A DNA stretch of 64,000 bases from Elysia chlorotica (Eukaryota > Mollusca > Gastropoda > Plakobranchidae): positions 653,427-717,426 of the forward strand of contig RQTK01000132.1 of NCBI GenBank assembly GCA_003991915.1, written 5' to 3'. Positions 49,201 to 59,850 of the stretch are shown one piece after another. A program made the translations under genes and the position numbers. The stretch's first letter is position 1. Every line of letters begins with the position of its first letter. The notes beneath the pieces are model-generated. The model did not search any database. It was not told the DNA's origin and saw only the letters and a list, made by a program, of their open reading frames with translations.

Positions 49201-52200
49201 TTTGGAACCTATTTTTATTAAAGAGATTTTAATGCCAGGCACGGATTCCTTTCCAGGTTAAATAAAGTGTAAAATTTGCTTCACAGGCATTGTGAGTTAC
49301 TATCAAATGAGTTCTCAAGCAGCAAGTTCTTAGATAGAGACCACTACAAAAATAATTGTAATTGACATTTTATGGTGCAAAACCCTGATTTTAATAGGCT
49401 CTGGTCGCTTTACATTCGATGATTCATAAAATAGACTAACTAATTATGTGCTGAAAATTTAAAAAAAAACCCATCAAAATCAGCAACATACTGAGGCTTC
49501 CCCGAGTAGCAGGCAAAGTCACCGAAGTAGACAAAGATTTGCATTTAGAGTCCAAGTGTACTATACCATTAAAAGATTGGACCATTAGATCATTTCTCAT
49601 TATTGCAGTATAGGCTGAGTATGTTGAGCAAAAATCACTTTCTGAATATCAATCCGAATTAAGCCTAGTAATGATTTATAAATGAGAGAAAACCACTGAT
49701 ACACTTATTACGCTAAACTCTGTTCACTCCAATCCTTTAGGTGACTTGGCCTACATAACATATTTATCAGGTAGAGTTTACTTAGAGAAATCACAAGGAA
49801 AAAAAAATTAATATAGAGTGTATAGCTGATACTGAGTCGGCATGTTTAACGTAATATTTTCTGGAAAAGTGAATCACAAAAGCAGGGGGCAGAAAATTCA
49901 GAGGATTTCTAACCAACTTTGCTGTATATTTTAGGTTTAATTATTGTTATTTGGTCATTATTCAATCTCAGGCTTCAAGTTTGAGTATAAATGTGCAATA
50001 GATCATATAGGTATAGGAGTATGACTTTTTTAGTGCCTAAGAAACAATGGTATCAATCTACTGTGGTTATCTTTTTTCAACCAGCAGTGTATCAAGTCCA
50101 AACTATTTTGTCATTGATAAAGAAATAAAAGTATCCACACTGTGTCCTAAATAACTCGGATAAGTGAAATACTAATGAAAAGAAACAATTCATATATAAA
50201 AGGGCTTTGACTAATAAGAGAGAAAAAGCACATATAAAAATAATGACAAAGAGTGAGTAGAGTATGGTAATGAAAAAAAATGTAATATTCATCAAAACTT
50301 ACAAATTTTCTTATCTCGTGATATGAATGATGTGAAGTTGACACAAAATCCATAAAGATTGAAGTGGGAGAATCACATGAATTTTTAGCCTCTTTATTAA
50401 CAACAGTGTCTTCGCTCTCAGATCTTTTCCGCTTTCTCTGTAAAAGAAAATTTTTCTTGATATAAAATAAGATAACATAAGACTCTACTATCCCTTAAGG
50501 AAATTTTCTTGGTCGCCACATATACATTAATTTTCAACATCAATATATGTGTGAAAAATAATAAAAATGAAATTAACACTTTATATACACGTGTAACACT
50601 GTTGAAATTATTAACTATCAAACATAAATAATTATTTTTTGGAAAAACGTACCTCTTTACGCATATAAATGGTATACAAGCATACACATACCCCTACAAA
50701 AACAGGTCCGCTAAGTATGGCAGTTTTGTAACAATTTGATGGAGGCTGGTACAAACGAGTTTTTATATCTGTCTGCTCTGGCCCTTTTTGAAAATAATCT
50801 GTGCCTTCTTTGTGATGTTTCATATTCACAATGAAGAGGGTGGTTTATGTCCGATGTTATACATTTTGCTTTATTTATTACTGTAAAACATACATGTCTT
50901 TGAAAAGGGTTATTTCAAAGCCAATGTATTAGGAAGCTTTCTTTCTTATTTTCTCTACTCTTTGAGAGTAGGATTTTGATAGGTTTTCTCCAAAACATGT
51001 AATTCCAAAAGATATTAAACTTTGAATACAGGAGACATATTCATGATATTGTAGTCGACATTGAAAGGCTTTAATTTTCTTTAAAAGGTGCAGTCGCTGA
51101 TTCGTTTTTTAAATTTGGATTTCAATATGTGTGGTAAAAGAAAGTTTACAAGCAATGGTCAAGCAGAGATATTTGTATGTATCAACAACCACAACTTTAG
51201 CAGTGTAAAAGCATTAAAGTATAAATAAATTCATAAAACATTATTTAAATACATGAAAGAGATTATTTTAAAATTATTTTCCTTTAAAGCTTTTACGTTT
51301 AAAAAAGTAAAAAAAAGAAAAATTTAAAAAGCTCATTTATGATTAAAAGCTGTGTCTAAAATTCTAACTTGTAGGTATTTTGTACTTTCACTGAGAGATT
51401 AGTGAATAAAATGTAATATAGTGAAAGAAATGTAATGAAATATTATCTCCACAAAAGTCTATTGTTTCCCTAAAATAAAACTGTTTCGGGGTACTCTGTC
51501 TTTGATATTAACTTAGTGTGATTAAAGCATTCATACCGTTTGATGTTTCTTCTTTGCTTTTTTTACGCTGTTAAAACAGACAAACAATAAGAAGTGACAA
51601 TTATAGCCTATAAAAATGCTAAAACATTGGTTGTATAAAATATTTTGCTCAGGTTTTTATTCACTTCAACAGCTTTAGTTTGCATCTGACCCAATTCTTG
51701 CAACCATATACTTACTGTTAGACTCTTAACTTTGTTGGATCCCTTTCCACCTCGGAATCTTAAGTTTTTAGGTTTCTCAAATGTACCTCTCAGTGTTTCC
51801 CTGGATCGAGAAAGAAACATCAAAGAATCTGTCCAAAATTCTCAGCAAGATCATTATTAAAGCCAATGCCATCTGCGTTCATTTAAACGACACCCATACC
51901 TAACAGATTCTTTTTTTTTTTTTTTATGTGATAAAAATGCTCCTTCAAAGATTACCGAAGGGGTATATTTACCAACAATCTGATTGGTTTACATGTTTTA
52001 TACTTTTCCCCTTTCCTCTTGTGTCTAGAATGTACAATAATTATGTCTTTTTCTATAAAACTCTAGCAAATACATTTTTTTTCGTACACTCTTCAGTAGA
52101 AACACTTGATCAACACTCATTGTCATTTCTAGTAAAAGTATTCTTCCTATGTTTAATGGCTTCTCTAGTGCATGCAAGACTATCCAGCCACATTTGCATT

Positions 52201-55200
52201 ATGAGAAATTAATGAAAATGAGTGTCTATCCATCAATGAAACTTTGGATTTTAGACTATCTGACATCCAGACCACAATTTGTTACAGTGAACATGTCATT
52301 AACATCTGACTTAATAATAACCAATTCAGGTGCCCCTGAGGGAACAGTTAGTCACCTTTCTTTTTATCCATCTACATTTTAATATAGACCAGCTCATTGT
52401 AATTGTATTATCGACAAATATGCTGACATCACCCCACTGACTGGACTTATTACAAATGACCATCACTCTAACTATACAGGAGATAGACTCTTTTGTCGAG
52501 TGGTGTGATAGAAACCATCTTGTATTAAAATTAATGTTAATAAAAAAAAAAGAAATGGTCACTGATTTTCTCCAATTTAATTTCTATCAAGGGCAAAAAT
52601 GTGGAACAAGTGAAAACCTTCAAATATCTTACCATAGTCATTGATAACAAACTTTCTTGGAAAGATACCACTGATTCAATTGTGAAAAAAATCAAACCAC
52701 ATATATACTGTCTGAGAAAGTTGCGCTCTTTTAATGTTTTTCAAACACTGACAAACCTTACGTTTGGTCTCGCAGGTTGGGGTGGACGACAAGGAAAGAC
52801 TTAATGAATCCATTAAGAAACCTGGAGCAGTAGTGGGCACCACACAGCTAAATATTGACAGACTATGTCAAAGATTTAAGACAAACAAGATGCAAGACAT
52901 ACTATGCGACTCAACACATGCCCTACAATACGATTTTGACAAAAGGCAGATACAACGTAGCGGAAGGTATGAAGTGCCAAAAATAAGAACAGTAAGATAT
53001 AAAAACTCTTTCCTGCCAAAATCTTTCTTAATTTTTAACAATAGGTTTAAAAGGTCAGAAAAGCTATAATTACATATTATATAAGCAGGACGTTTGCCTC
53101 ATGCTCTGTAAATATTATGCATAATTGATATTTAGAATGGTAATATATGCTCATTTTTATGTATACACCTTAATATCAACATTATACCTATTTTTAATAT
53201 TGCTGTGTTGTTGTTGTTGTTGTTGTTGTCGTCGATTCTATTTCTATTAATTTTTAACATGATGCAATCCACCTTAATTTTTAGACGTCTTCTGTGATAT
53301 TTCCTAAAAACATCTATTTATGTGACAGCTAAGTACCCTTTTTATGTACACCTAAGAACCATGCTTACAGTTAGTTTTATATTGATTTGAATTTATATTA
53401 TATATTTAGCTTACTTGCTTATATTGAGAGTTATGATAACTTTACACCATATCAAATTTTTCTTTATTATTATGTCTTTTTGCAAAATTCATATCTGTAC
53501 AAATTCTTATCCATATTTCTAAGTGTAAACCGTACACATGTTTTGGGCATGTCACTCTTTAAATTTTCCCACAAAGGATGGATAAAGGAATAACTGATCT
53601 TATCTTATCTAATGAGCTTTATCAGTTCAAGTCACCTTTGCTGGTGTGCAGATTCTAGAATGTGAGAGGCCATTATAATTGCTTCCATAGATGGTGGAAA
53701 AATCTGGACTGGGCAGCCATTTCAAATTATTCCCTGGTTTATTTTTTTTTAATTTAGTTTGTCAGCAGTGAATATTGAGTTAATTTTACCTTTATTTTTG
53801 GCATAATACAATATGACCCATATTACACACACAAAAACAACAACCAGCATAGTTTTGATAAACTTTATAAATCATCCCATTTAGAAAAACATAATACTTT
53901 ACCCTATCTCATACTTTGTTTTCTTTATGACATTTTAATTTTTTCTAGGACAATGCCTCTAAAAATTTCACAGCAAATTTGAGGCAACCATCTTGAAACC
54001 ATAAAAAAACAACAACAGAAAAACAACTAGCACTTATGTTATTTTCATCAATATTCTTATGTACGTAAAATGTAGTAATTTTTTTAAAGCTTTAGGTCGC
54101 ATAGATTTCCTGAAGAATACTGAGGAAGACAGGGCACAGGCTGGGAACTAAACCTTGGAACTCTTGCTCATGAGTTCAGAGCACTTCCGAAAAACCTAAA
54201 TGATGCCCGAAAACTTCTACATAGATTCAGAGAGTATTTCTTCCCCTCACTGTGTACATACATGTTTATATAATTAACCTGTGACTGAGTGTTAATAGAA
54301 TGATAAATTTCAGAATGATTACTAGTTGATTAATGGAAATTTTCAATGCAGTGTTCAGTAACTGCTGATTCATTCATTTTGTCATGGAGAGAAACTTTTC
54401 CTTATATTACTAGCATTAATTTATCAATTGCCCGTTTCTTAGTTATATTATTTTTTTTTATCTCATGCATGAAGAAAATCATGGTTTGATTTGCACAAAA
54501 GATGAGATCACTTTTTTGTAAACTAAATGGGTCATACCAAACAACCTACTTGAACACACTTTTTACCCTCTCTGATCTTATATCTCTAAATTCACACCGC
54601 AGTGGGCTGATGCCAAAAAAATAAATAGGGCATTTGATCCAAAGTGACTAATGTAATTTTTATAAAATTATACACAAACCTTGCTCTGCCTGTCTTGCAC
54701 CTTTCCACCACTTCAGGGACAAGTTTTTCTTCAGAACAGAATGCCACACCAATTTGAGAGAGATAATTGGCCCACAGAGTATAGACCACATCCTATTGGA
54801 CAAACAAGCAATCCCATTTAAACTGATAGTGATACATCAATGTTATCAATGGTAAAGAAACAAAGAAAGAAAAAATGCAATCTATTCAAATCTGCCTCTG
54901 TAAAAAAATGTTTTCAATCCTAGATGCCATAGTAATTACATTCTCTACCTTTAAATCCTTGCTGGCACCAAGAGCAATGAGGGAATCAGCCTGAGCCATG
55001 ATAATGATTTGATATGCCTCATACAAAGTCCATGGCCGTCCAAGTGACTCCGCTGAAAAAAGTTTAAAGTATTATGAAACAAAAGTTTAATTGTAGCCAC
55101 CTATGAAAAATATCATAAAAATGGTTTTGACATCGCAAATAAAAAAAAAAAAATCTTGGAACATTCTGAACGTATAAAATGATGAGTTACTAATTTGCAA

Positions 55201-57712
55201 TGTTTGGTTAAACCTTTTAGCACTTCCCTACCTATAAGCTCATATCCACTGGGCCCTACAGTTTTAAAAGGGTTAAAAACAACAGTCACTTTGAGTTAGA
55301 TTAACTAAGCTTCACACAAAAAATAAAATAAAGAAAGAAAAGAAGTGTACATATTTTACAATTTCATTACATCTGGGCTGAAAATTGTTTTCTTGAAAAG
55401 ATAAAATGAACCTGTATGATTTAAAAAAAAAAAAATTAAATTCTCAGTGCCTCCACTTCCATTTTTACAATTCTAAAAGATTGTGAATTCAGACAGCGAT
55501 CTGTGGAGCCTATAAAAAATTAAGTTCCACCTTACAATATTGAAAAATGCCTAGAGAAAAGCATTCATGGCTGCCTAGAATCAGTCTCCTGTTATGATTA
55601 GTAGTTGTTGTAGACTGACACTCCTATTTCCCCTCTCCTTGCTACTTAACATTTTTTTATTCTTTGACCCTGATCCTTTACTGTAAAGTACATGTTTACA
55701 CCGATGGCTCAATGGTTAGGGTGTTTTTTTTTTACTGGGCCCCATGTGTCAATCCAAAATAGAACAGGTAGTGGGGTCTCTGAAATCACAGTGAAAGTAA
55801 AGTGCAGCTAAGAAAGTACTGTTTGGCTAGTAAAATCACTATCCCAACTCTTGGTTCCCCAACACTTTTTAAAGAAATTGAGACAAACTTGACTTAACTA
55901 TACACAATATAATGCCGTTTATGGATTGCAGGAGTGCTATTATTTTTGTTCGATGGGCAAATACATCTTTTGTTGTCATATTTTCAACTAGCTCTATTGT
56001 ATGGTATGAGCTTGTTGACACCTCTGATTCTTGGATCCGAGTGTGGATATGGATAAGTTCGTTGGATTAAAGGCAGTTCACTTAAGACAAATAGAAGAAG
56101 AAAAATTGTATCCATTTGTTGAAAACAGGGTGTTCTTTGAGTTCAATTTTGTTGGCTTTAAGTTATGCCGTATTTATTTCAAGTTTCATTTATCTAAAAG
56201 TTTAATTGGAAAACCTGAAAAACATGAGATTGTCTTAAAAAAAAAAAAAAAAAATCACAGCTTACTAAACAACAATTGATTCAAAGCAAATTTCTAATAA
56301 TCTTTTCACCTAACAAAGTGATGGCTACATTGAAATTGCCTATTACTGCTAAATAACTTAAGCAAAGGATTTACTTGGCTTTTTTCTGCCTTCAGTAACT
56401 TTTGTTTGAAAAACCTCATGGCGATATGTTCCACTGTCATAGAGGCACTGTTCACTGGCTTCTTGGGAGATATAATCCTGTAAGGCATATATTAAGATTT
56501 TCAGACACACTAAAAGAAATCTATAGAAAACCAAATATATATGGATTTTTTTTATTCAGCGATAGACAGCAATTTAAAATAATACATTATGATTAACTTG
56601 ATGTAATGTTACCCTTGAGCTTTTTGAAAGGGCTTGAGATATTTCCACAAAAAAATGAAGAGAAATTTGTTGGAAATGTAGGCAAAGTTGATTCAGAATT
56701 GTCAAAGAATGACATTATTATTTACATATAATATTCATTAAGATCATAAACATTTCAAGAGAAAATATCTTTTAAAACAGAAATAGTTAATCAGATTGAA
56801 TCAATTGAATAAGACTAGTGACCTGAAAACAGGCACATATCTTCTAATGTCTTGTAGTATCTAAACCTTGATCACTTCTCCTTTTGATGTTTTTTTTTTT
56901 TTCTCTCCTTTGAATTTGTCCCATGCGGTCTACAAGCTGTTTATTGTCTTTGATATTGTCTATCATTAAAAACAAAGTTTAAAAAAAGTAGCTCGACAGT
57001 TATAAGATTTATCGGATAGCACCGATTTGTATATGAGCAGGACATTTTTCTGGTGTCAATTTTAGATGCGGGATCAAACAGATCTGATATTTTTATGCTT
57101 TAGATTTTGCAATTTGAGTTGGCTTGTAAAGACAACTTCTAAAGCAGCAAAGCTTCTTTTAGATTAGCAATACTTTTTAAGATTCTAGTCTACAAAATAT
57201 TAAAAGTAAATAATGAAAACTAAGATTTGTTAATTTCTTTTAAAATGCCTTGAGTCAACAGCTAATAAATGGGCTCAGAGACTCATTAATGTTTGACAAT
57301 TTCATGAGCTGTCATACAGAGATAGAGCAGGGCATAGTCAATCACACAATGACTTCACCAGTAGGGAACAAGGCCATACAATCTCAGATCAAGTCATACC
57401 AGCTTCAGCTTTACTGCAAACTTTCAAATAATCTGTTAAATTGTCTTCAAAGGCTCACTAAGAGGAAGGACAGTCTCTAATTGTAATAGCATGTTTTTTC
57501 TAACAAATTGTGTTTTTTCAAAAGCACCACCATGAGCTTAGTTAGCATGCTTGTAATTTACATTTGAATTTAGTTCATACTTTATTTAAAACATGTGATG
57601 TTTTTACATCTGATTATCTCACCTGTGACTGTGTTCCACACTCTGTGCAAAAGAAACCTCCATCTTCCTCATTGTACTCCTCATTATCACACACAGGGCA
57701 TTTAAATGGCAT
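39938..57712 (-). CDS. TAF1B: TAF1B/Rrn7-like subunit of RNA polymerase I factor SL1, 18 exons
   Basis: TFIIB-like factor that helps recruit RNA polymerase I to the rDNA promoter in the nucleolus. Exons in order: 57623-57712, 56375-56477, 54949-55052, 54680-54792, 51716-51800, 51537-51567, 50653-50804, 50303-50437, 48834-48937, 47993-48089, 46198-46327, 45270-45423, 44802-44848, 44082-44175, 43459-43571, 42630-42716, 41057-41158, 39938-40275. They sum to 2079 nt, 692 codons plus TAA, with phases compatible at all 17 joins. Residues 5-25 form an Rrn7-type zinc ribbon (CPVC...CTEC). PWTLYEAYQIIIMAQADSL (about 70-88) and EVVALGYIVLALKIVFGLD (about 410-428) match TAF1B cyclin-fold signatures. The protein is somewhat longer than human TAF1B (588 aa), mainly in basic/Ser linkers (about 150-250). 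The least certain splice is the acceptor of exon 7. Confidence 0.88.
41391..41665. repeat. 141-bp tandem duplication in TAF1B intron 16
   Basis: Unit starting TTCATCTTTTTTTACTAG at 41391 recurs at 41532 and is nearly identical through GTGCAAACTATTT. Only a few substitutions were seen. Confidence 0.9.
45270..45423 (-). CDS. TAF1B: TAF1B exon 12: second cyclin-fold core
   Basis: 50 complete codons, ELFIFVQRLIKKIPFEY then VVALGYIVLALKIVFGLDN. The (A/V)-x-I-V-x-LK-x-(L/V)FGLD signature is shared with vertebrate TAF1B and plant/fungal Rrn7. Acceptor TTTTCAG; donor AG|GTAAAA. Confidence 0.87.
50653..50804 (-). CDS. TAF1B: TAF1B exon 7, 5' edge uncertain
   Basis: Encodes TDYFQKGPEQTDIKTRLYQP through hydrophobic ILSGPVFVGVCVCLYTIY to MRKE. 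The 3' donor GAG|GTACGT is clear. The acceptor lacks a pyrimidine tract; AG at 50805/50806 keeps frame with exon 6, and AG positions 3 or 6 bases upstream also do. The open frame extends to an ATG at 50829, which could be an alternative start. Confidence 0.7.
52080..53611 (+). mobile_element. Decayed CR1/Rex1-like non-LTR retrotransposon in TAF1B intron 4
   Basis: Plus-strand fragments, in three frames: LDYLTSRPQFVTVN and GAPEGTVSHLSF (RT), IDKYADITPLTGLI (a decayed YADD), IDSFVEWCDRNHLVL, VKTFKYLTIVIDNKLSWKD, LTFGLAGWGG, and the tail DSTHALQYDFDKRQIQRSGRY through FLIFNNRFKRS with stop at about 53067. The 3' end carries ATCTTATCTTATCT, a CR1-type short tail repeat. It lies antisense to TAF1B. 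Multiple frameshifts; 5' end unclear. Confidence 0.8.
54949..55052 (-). CDS. TAF1B: TAF1B exon 3: start of first cyclin fold
   Basis: Encodes ESLGRPWTLYEAYQIIIMAQ then ADSLIALGASKDLK. This is the conserved W-x2-YEA(F/Y)Q-II stretch of TAF1B, the best single match to the family. The 'CG' at the 5' edge completes the codon split from exon 2. Confidence 0.88.
55695..55860 (+). repeat. Possible tRNA-derived SINE in TAF1B intron 2
   Basis: GATGGCTCAATGGTTAGGGT matches a pol III A box, with GTGTCAATCC as a weak B box about 35 bases on. A T-run interrupts the middle. Confidence 0.35.
57623..57712 (-). CDS. TAF1B: TAF1B exon 1: start codon and zinc ribbon
   Basis: 30 codons. C5, C8, C22 and C25 give a CxxC-x13-CxxC zinc ribbon, the N-terminal mark of Rrn7/TAF1B, which corresponds to the TFIIB ribbon. 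Donor CAG|GTGAGA. An AGCTAG just upstream of the ATG may be the acceptor for a separate 5' UTR exon. Confidence 0.88.
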
Positions 57713-58296
57713 AATGAATATACTCTAGCTCCATGAGATGAAGTCAAATTAAAAAAAAAAAAAGAGAAGCAATTAGGCAAGTGCACTGATCAATGTTAAT
57801 TATAATGTCCATACTACCATATTTACAACACCAATCCTAGGAAAATAAGAAAATGAAAAGAAAATATCAATTTCATTTTTGAAAATGCATCATAATAGGA
57901 CCAGGAAGCAGAGGTCTATTAACATTTAGCTGAATGATACTATGAACTTTAAAGGTTCTAATTATACATCAGAAGGCATACAAGGTAAAACTTGCAACAG
58001 TTGTAATTTAAGTGCACCCTTATTTGAAAAATATATAAATATATATTCTTTCCAGTCAAATATGTGTTGCCCACCACAAGCAATCATGCAATGGTGACTT
58101 TTTTCATTGATCTCCTTGCATTTTTCCTTAATTTTGTTAACACAAAGGGACCACCTCGTAATAAAAAATAAAAAAAGAAAAATTGACAGATAAAGGGATG
58201 TTCAAGAGAGAGGGAGGGGCAGGGTGAAATGGGTACTTGTCATGTAATGATGTAACATACATACTGTCACAGGTAGATTTATCTTTTGTGTCAAGG

Positions 58297-59157
58297 TAAA
58301 GTTGTGAGAGAGAGGTGGTTGAAGATGGGAGGTGTAGTCAGGCCGCTAAGCAGAAACAGTGTCTTTCTTCTGCAATACAAGAAGCAATCACGCTACTAAA
58401 GGAGAGAGTAAACAAAAAAATTACCTAAGCTATCATGTAGACAGAAGTTAATGTTTTGAGACAGATCTAAGACTGATGGATTGTTCATTAAGTTGGCTCT
58501 GGGGTGGGGAGTTCTTTGAGACCTTTGTACAATGGGTGGTTAGATCTATATCTAGATGGGCCATAGATGCAACATAAGAGAAGAAAAGTACTGGTAGAAT
58601 CTAGATCTAGATGTAGCTATTACCTCGAGTCCTCAAACCTCCAGCAAGTGTTCATTTCAAATTGCCATCTCAGAAACACAGTAGATCTAGTTTCGCTAAA
58701 TATTGACCTACTAGAAAATATCCAAAGAAGAGCAGCCAGATTCGTCCATAATCAGTATGACAGACAAAGCAGTGTCAGTAAACTGCAGTCCCAACTAAAT
58801 TGGCCATCATTACAAGAGAGAAGAGCTAAAAGCAAAGTAACAGTAATCTACAAAGCAATAAATCATCTATGTCATATACCAACACGCAGAGCAGCCGGCA
58901 GCTACATGATACCAAGGTCCAGAACAAATGTTCATTTATATTCCTTCTTTCCATCAGTCAGACTGTGGAACCACCTGCCTGAAAAGATTAAGGCTTCTGG
59001 CTCCTTAGACTCCTTTAAATCAAAAGTCGGCAATATTAACATAATTCCTGTGAAAGCCATAGATCAGACCCAAAACCAGAGTCCAGAAACCGCTAAGGAA
59101 AACCGTCAGTCAGCATACTGCTGCACCACAAAAGCCACCTCAGACTAGTGCTTGTTG

Positions 59158-59196
<39 letters not shown>

Positions 59197-59712
59197 AAGT
59201 TCACACAAGTCCTCAAGATGTGAGGCTGTGATCGAAAACGGAAGAAGAAGAAGAAGAAGAAGAGCTTGATTTAACGTCCAATGTCAGCCTAGTCAGGTAA
59301 AGTTGTGAGAGAGAGGTGGTTGAAGATGGGAGGTGCATAGTCCTTGCCTTCTCTTGTTACATCGAAAATATATAATTCTTCTGCAATACAAGAAGCAATC
59401 ACGCTACTAAAGGAGAGAGTAAACAAAAAAAATTACCTAAGCTATCACGTAGACAGAACTTAATGTTTTAAGACAGATCTAAGACTGATGGATTGTTCAT
59501 TAAGTTGGCTCTGGGGTGGGGAGTTCTTTGAGACCTTTGTGCAATGGGTGGTTAGATCTATATCTAGATGGGCCATAGATGCAACATAAGAGAAGAAAAG
59601 TACTGGTAGAATCTAGATCTAGATGTAGCTATTACCTCGAGTCCTCAAACCTCCAACAAGTGTTCATTTCAAATTGCCATCTCAGACTCAGAAACACATC
59701 TAGTTTCGCTTT
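58297..59712. repeat. Duplicated segment upstream of TAF1B (offset about 1 kb)
   Basis: About 400 bases from GGTAAAGTTGTGAGAGAGAG to ATCTAGTTTCGCT occur at about 58297-58700 and again at about 59297-59712, with small indels. One stretch (58342-58366 versus 59336-59378) is replaced. Between them lies a truncated retroelement. On the minus strand both copies contain GACTCGAG|GTAATA, a possible 5' UTR donor for TAF1B. Confidence 0.8.
58697..59275 (+). mobile_element. Truncated CR1/Rex-like non-LTR retrotransposon 3' end
   Basis: Encodes LLENIQRRAARFVHNQYDRQ, LNWPSLQERRAKSKV, MIPRSRTNVHLYSFFPSVR then LWNHLPEKIKASGSLDSFKS, the standard C-terminal tail of such RT proteins, with stop at about 59146. 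An A-run (59160-59195) and a (GAA)n stretch ending near 59262 follow. It is strongly 5'-truncated and inserted between the two duplicated segments. The upstream part of the open frame (58567-58696) belongs to the host repeat, not the element. Confidence 0.8.
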
Positions 59713-59850
59713 TGAACTGAAGTCTTCTCAAACAGCGAACTGTCAGAACTAGATGAAATCTATTGTTTCTGTTCCGGGCACACTGTGAATTCGTTAATCG
59801 TAGTGTGAATCCGATACCGACTGAAAATAATCGTTTCGACCAAACAGACT
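59636..59850 (-). promoter_or_regulatory. Candidate TAF1B promoter and 5' UTR exon
   Basis: CpG dinucleotides are locally more frequent at 59730-59850 than in the AT-rich surroundings. The minus strand then runs into a segment ending GACTCGAG|GTAATA at 59636, a plausible non-coding first exon that could splice to the acceptor just before the ATG at 57712. Inference only. Confidence 0.3.

Noticed and set aside
58567-58696. N-terminal part of the 193-codon frame joined to RT tail
   Set aside because: This part is duplicated at 59.57-59.7 kb without the RT, so it is host repeat sequence accidentally in frame.
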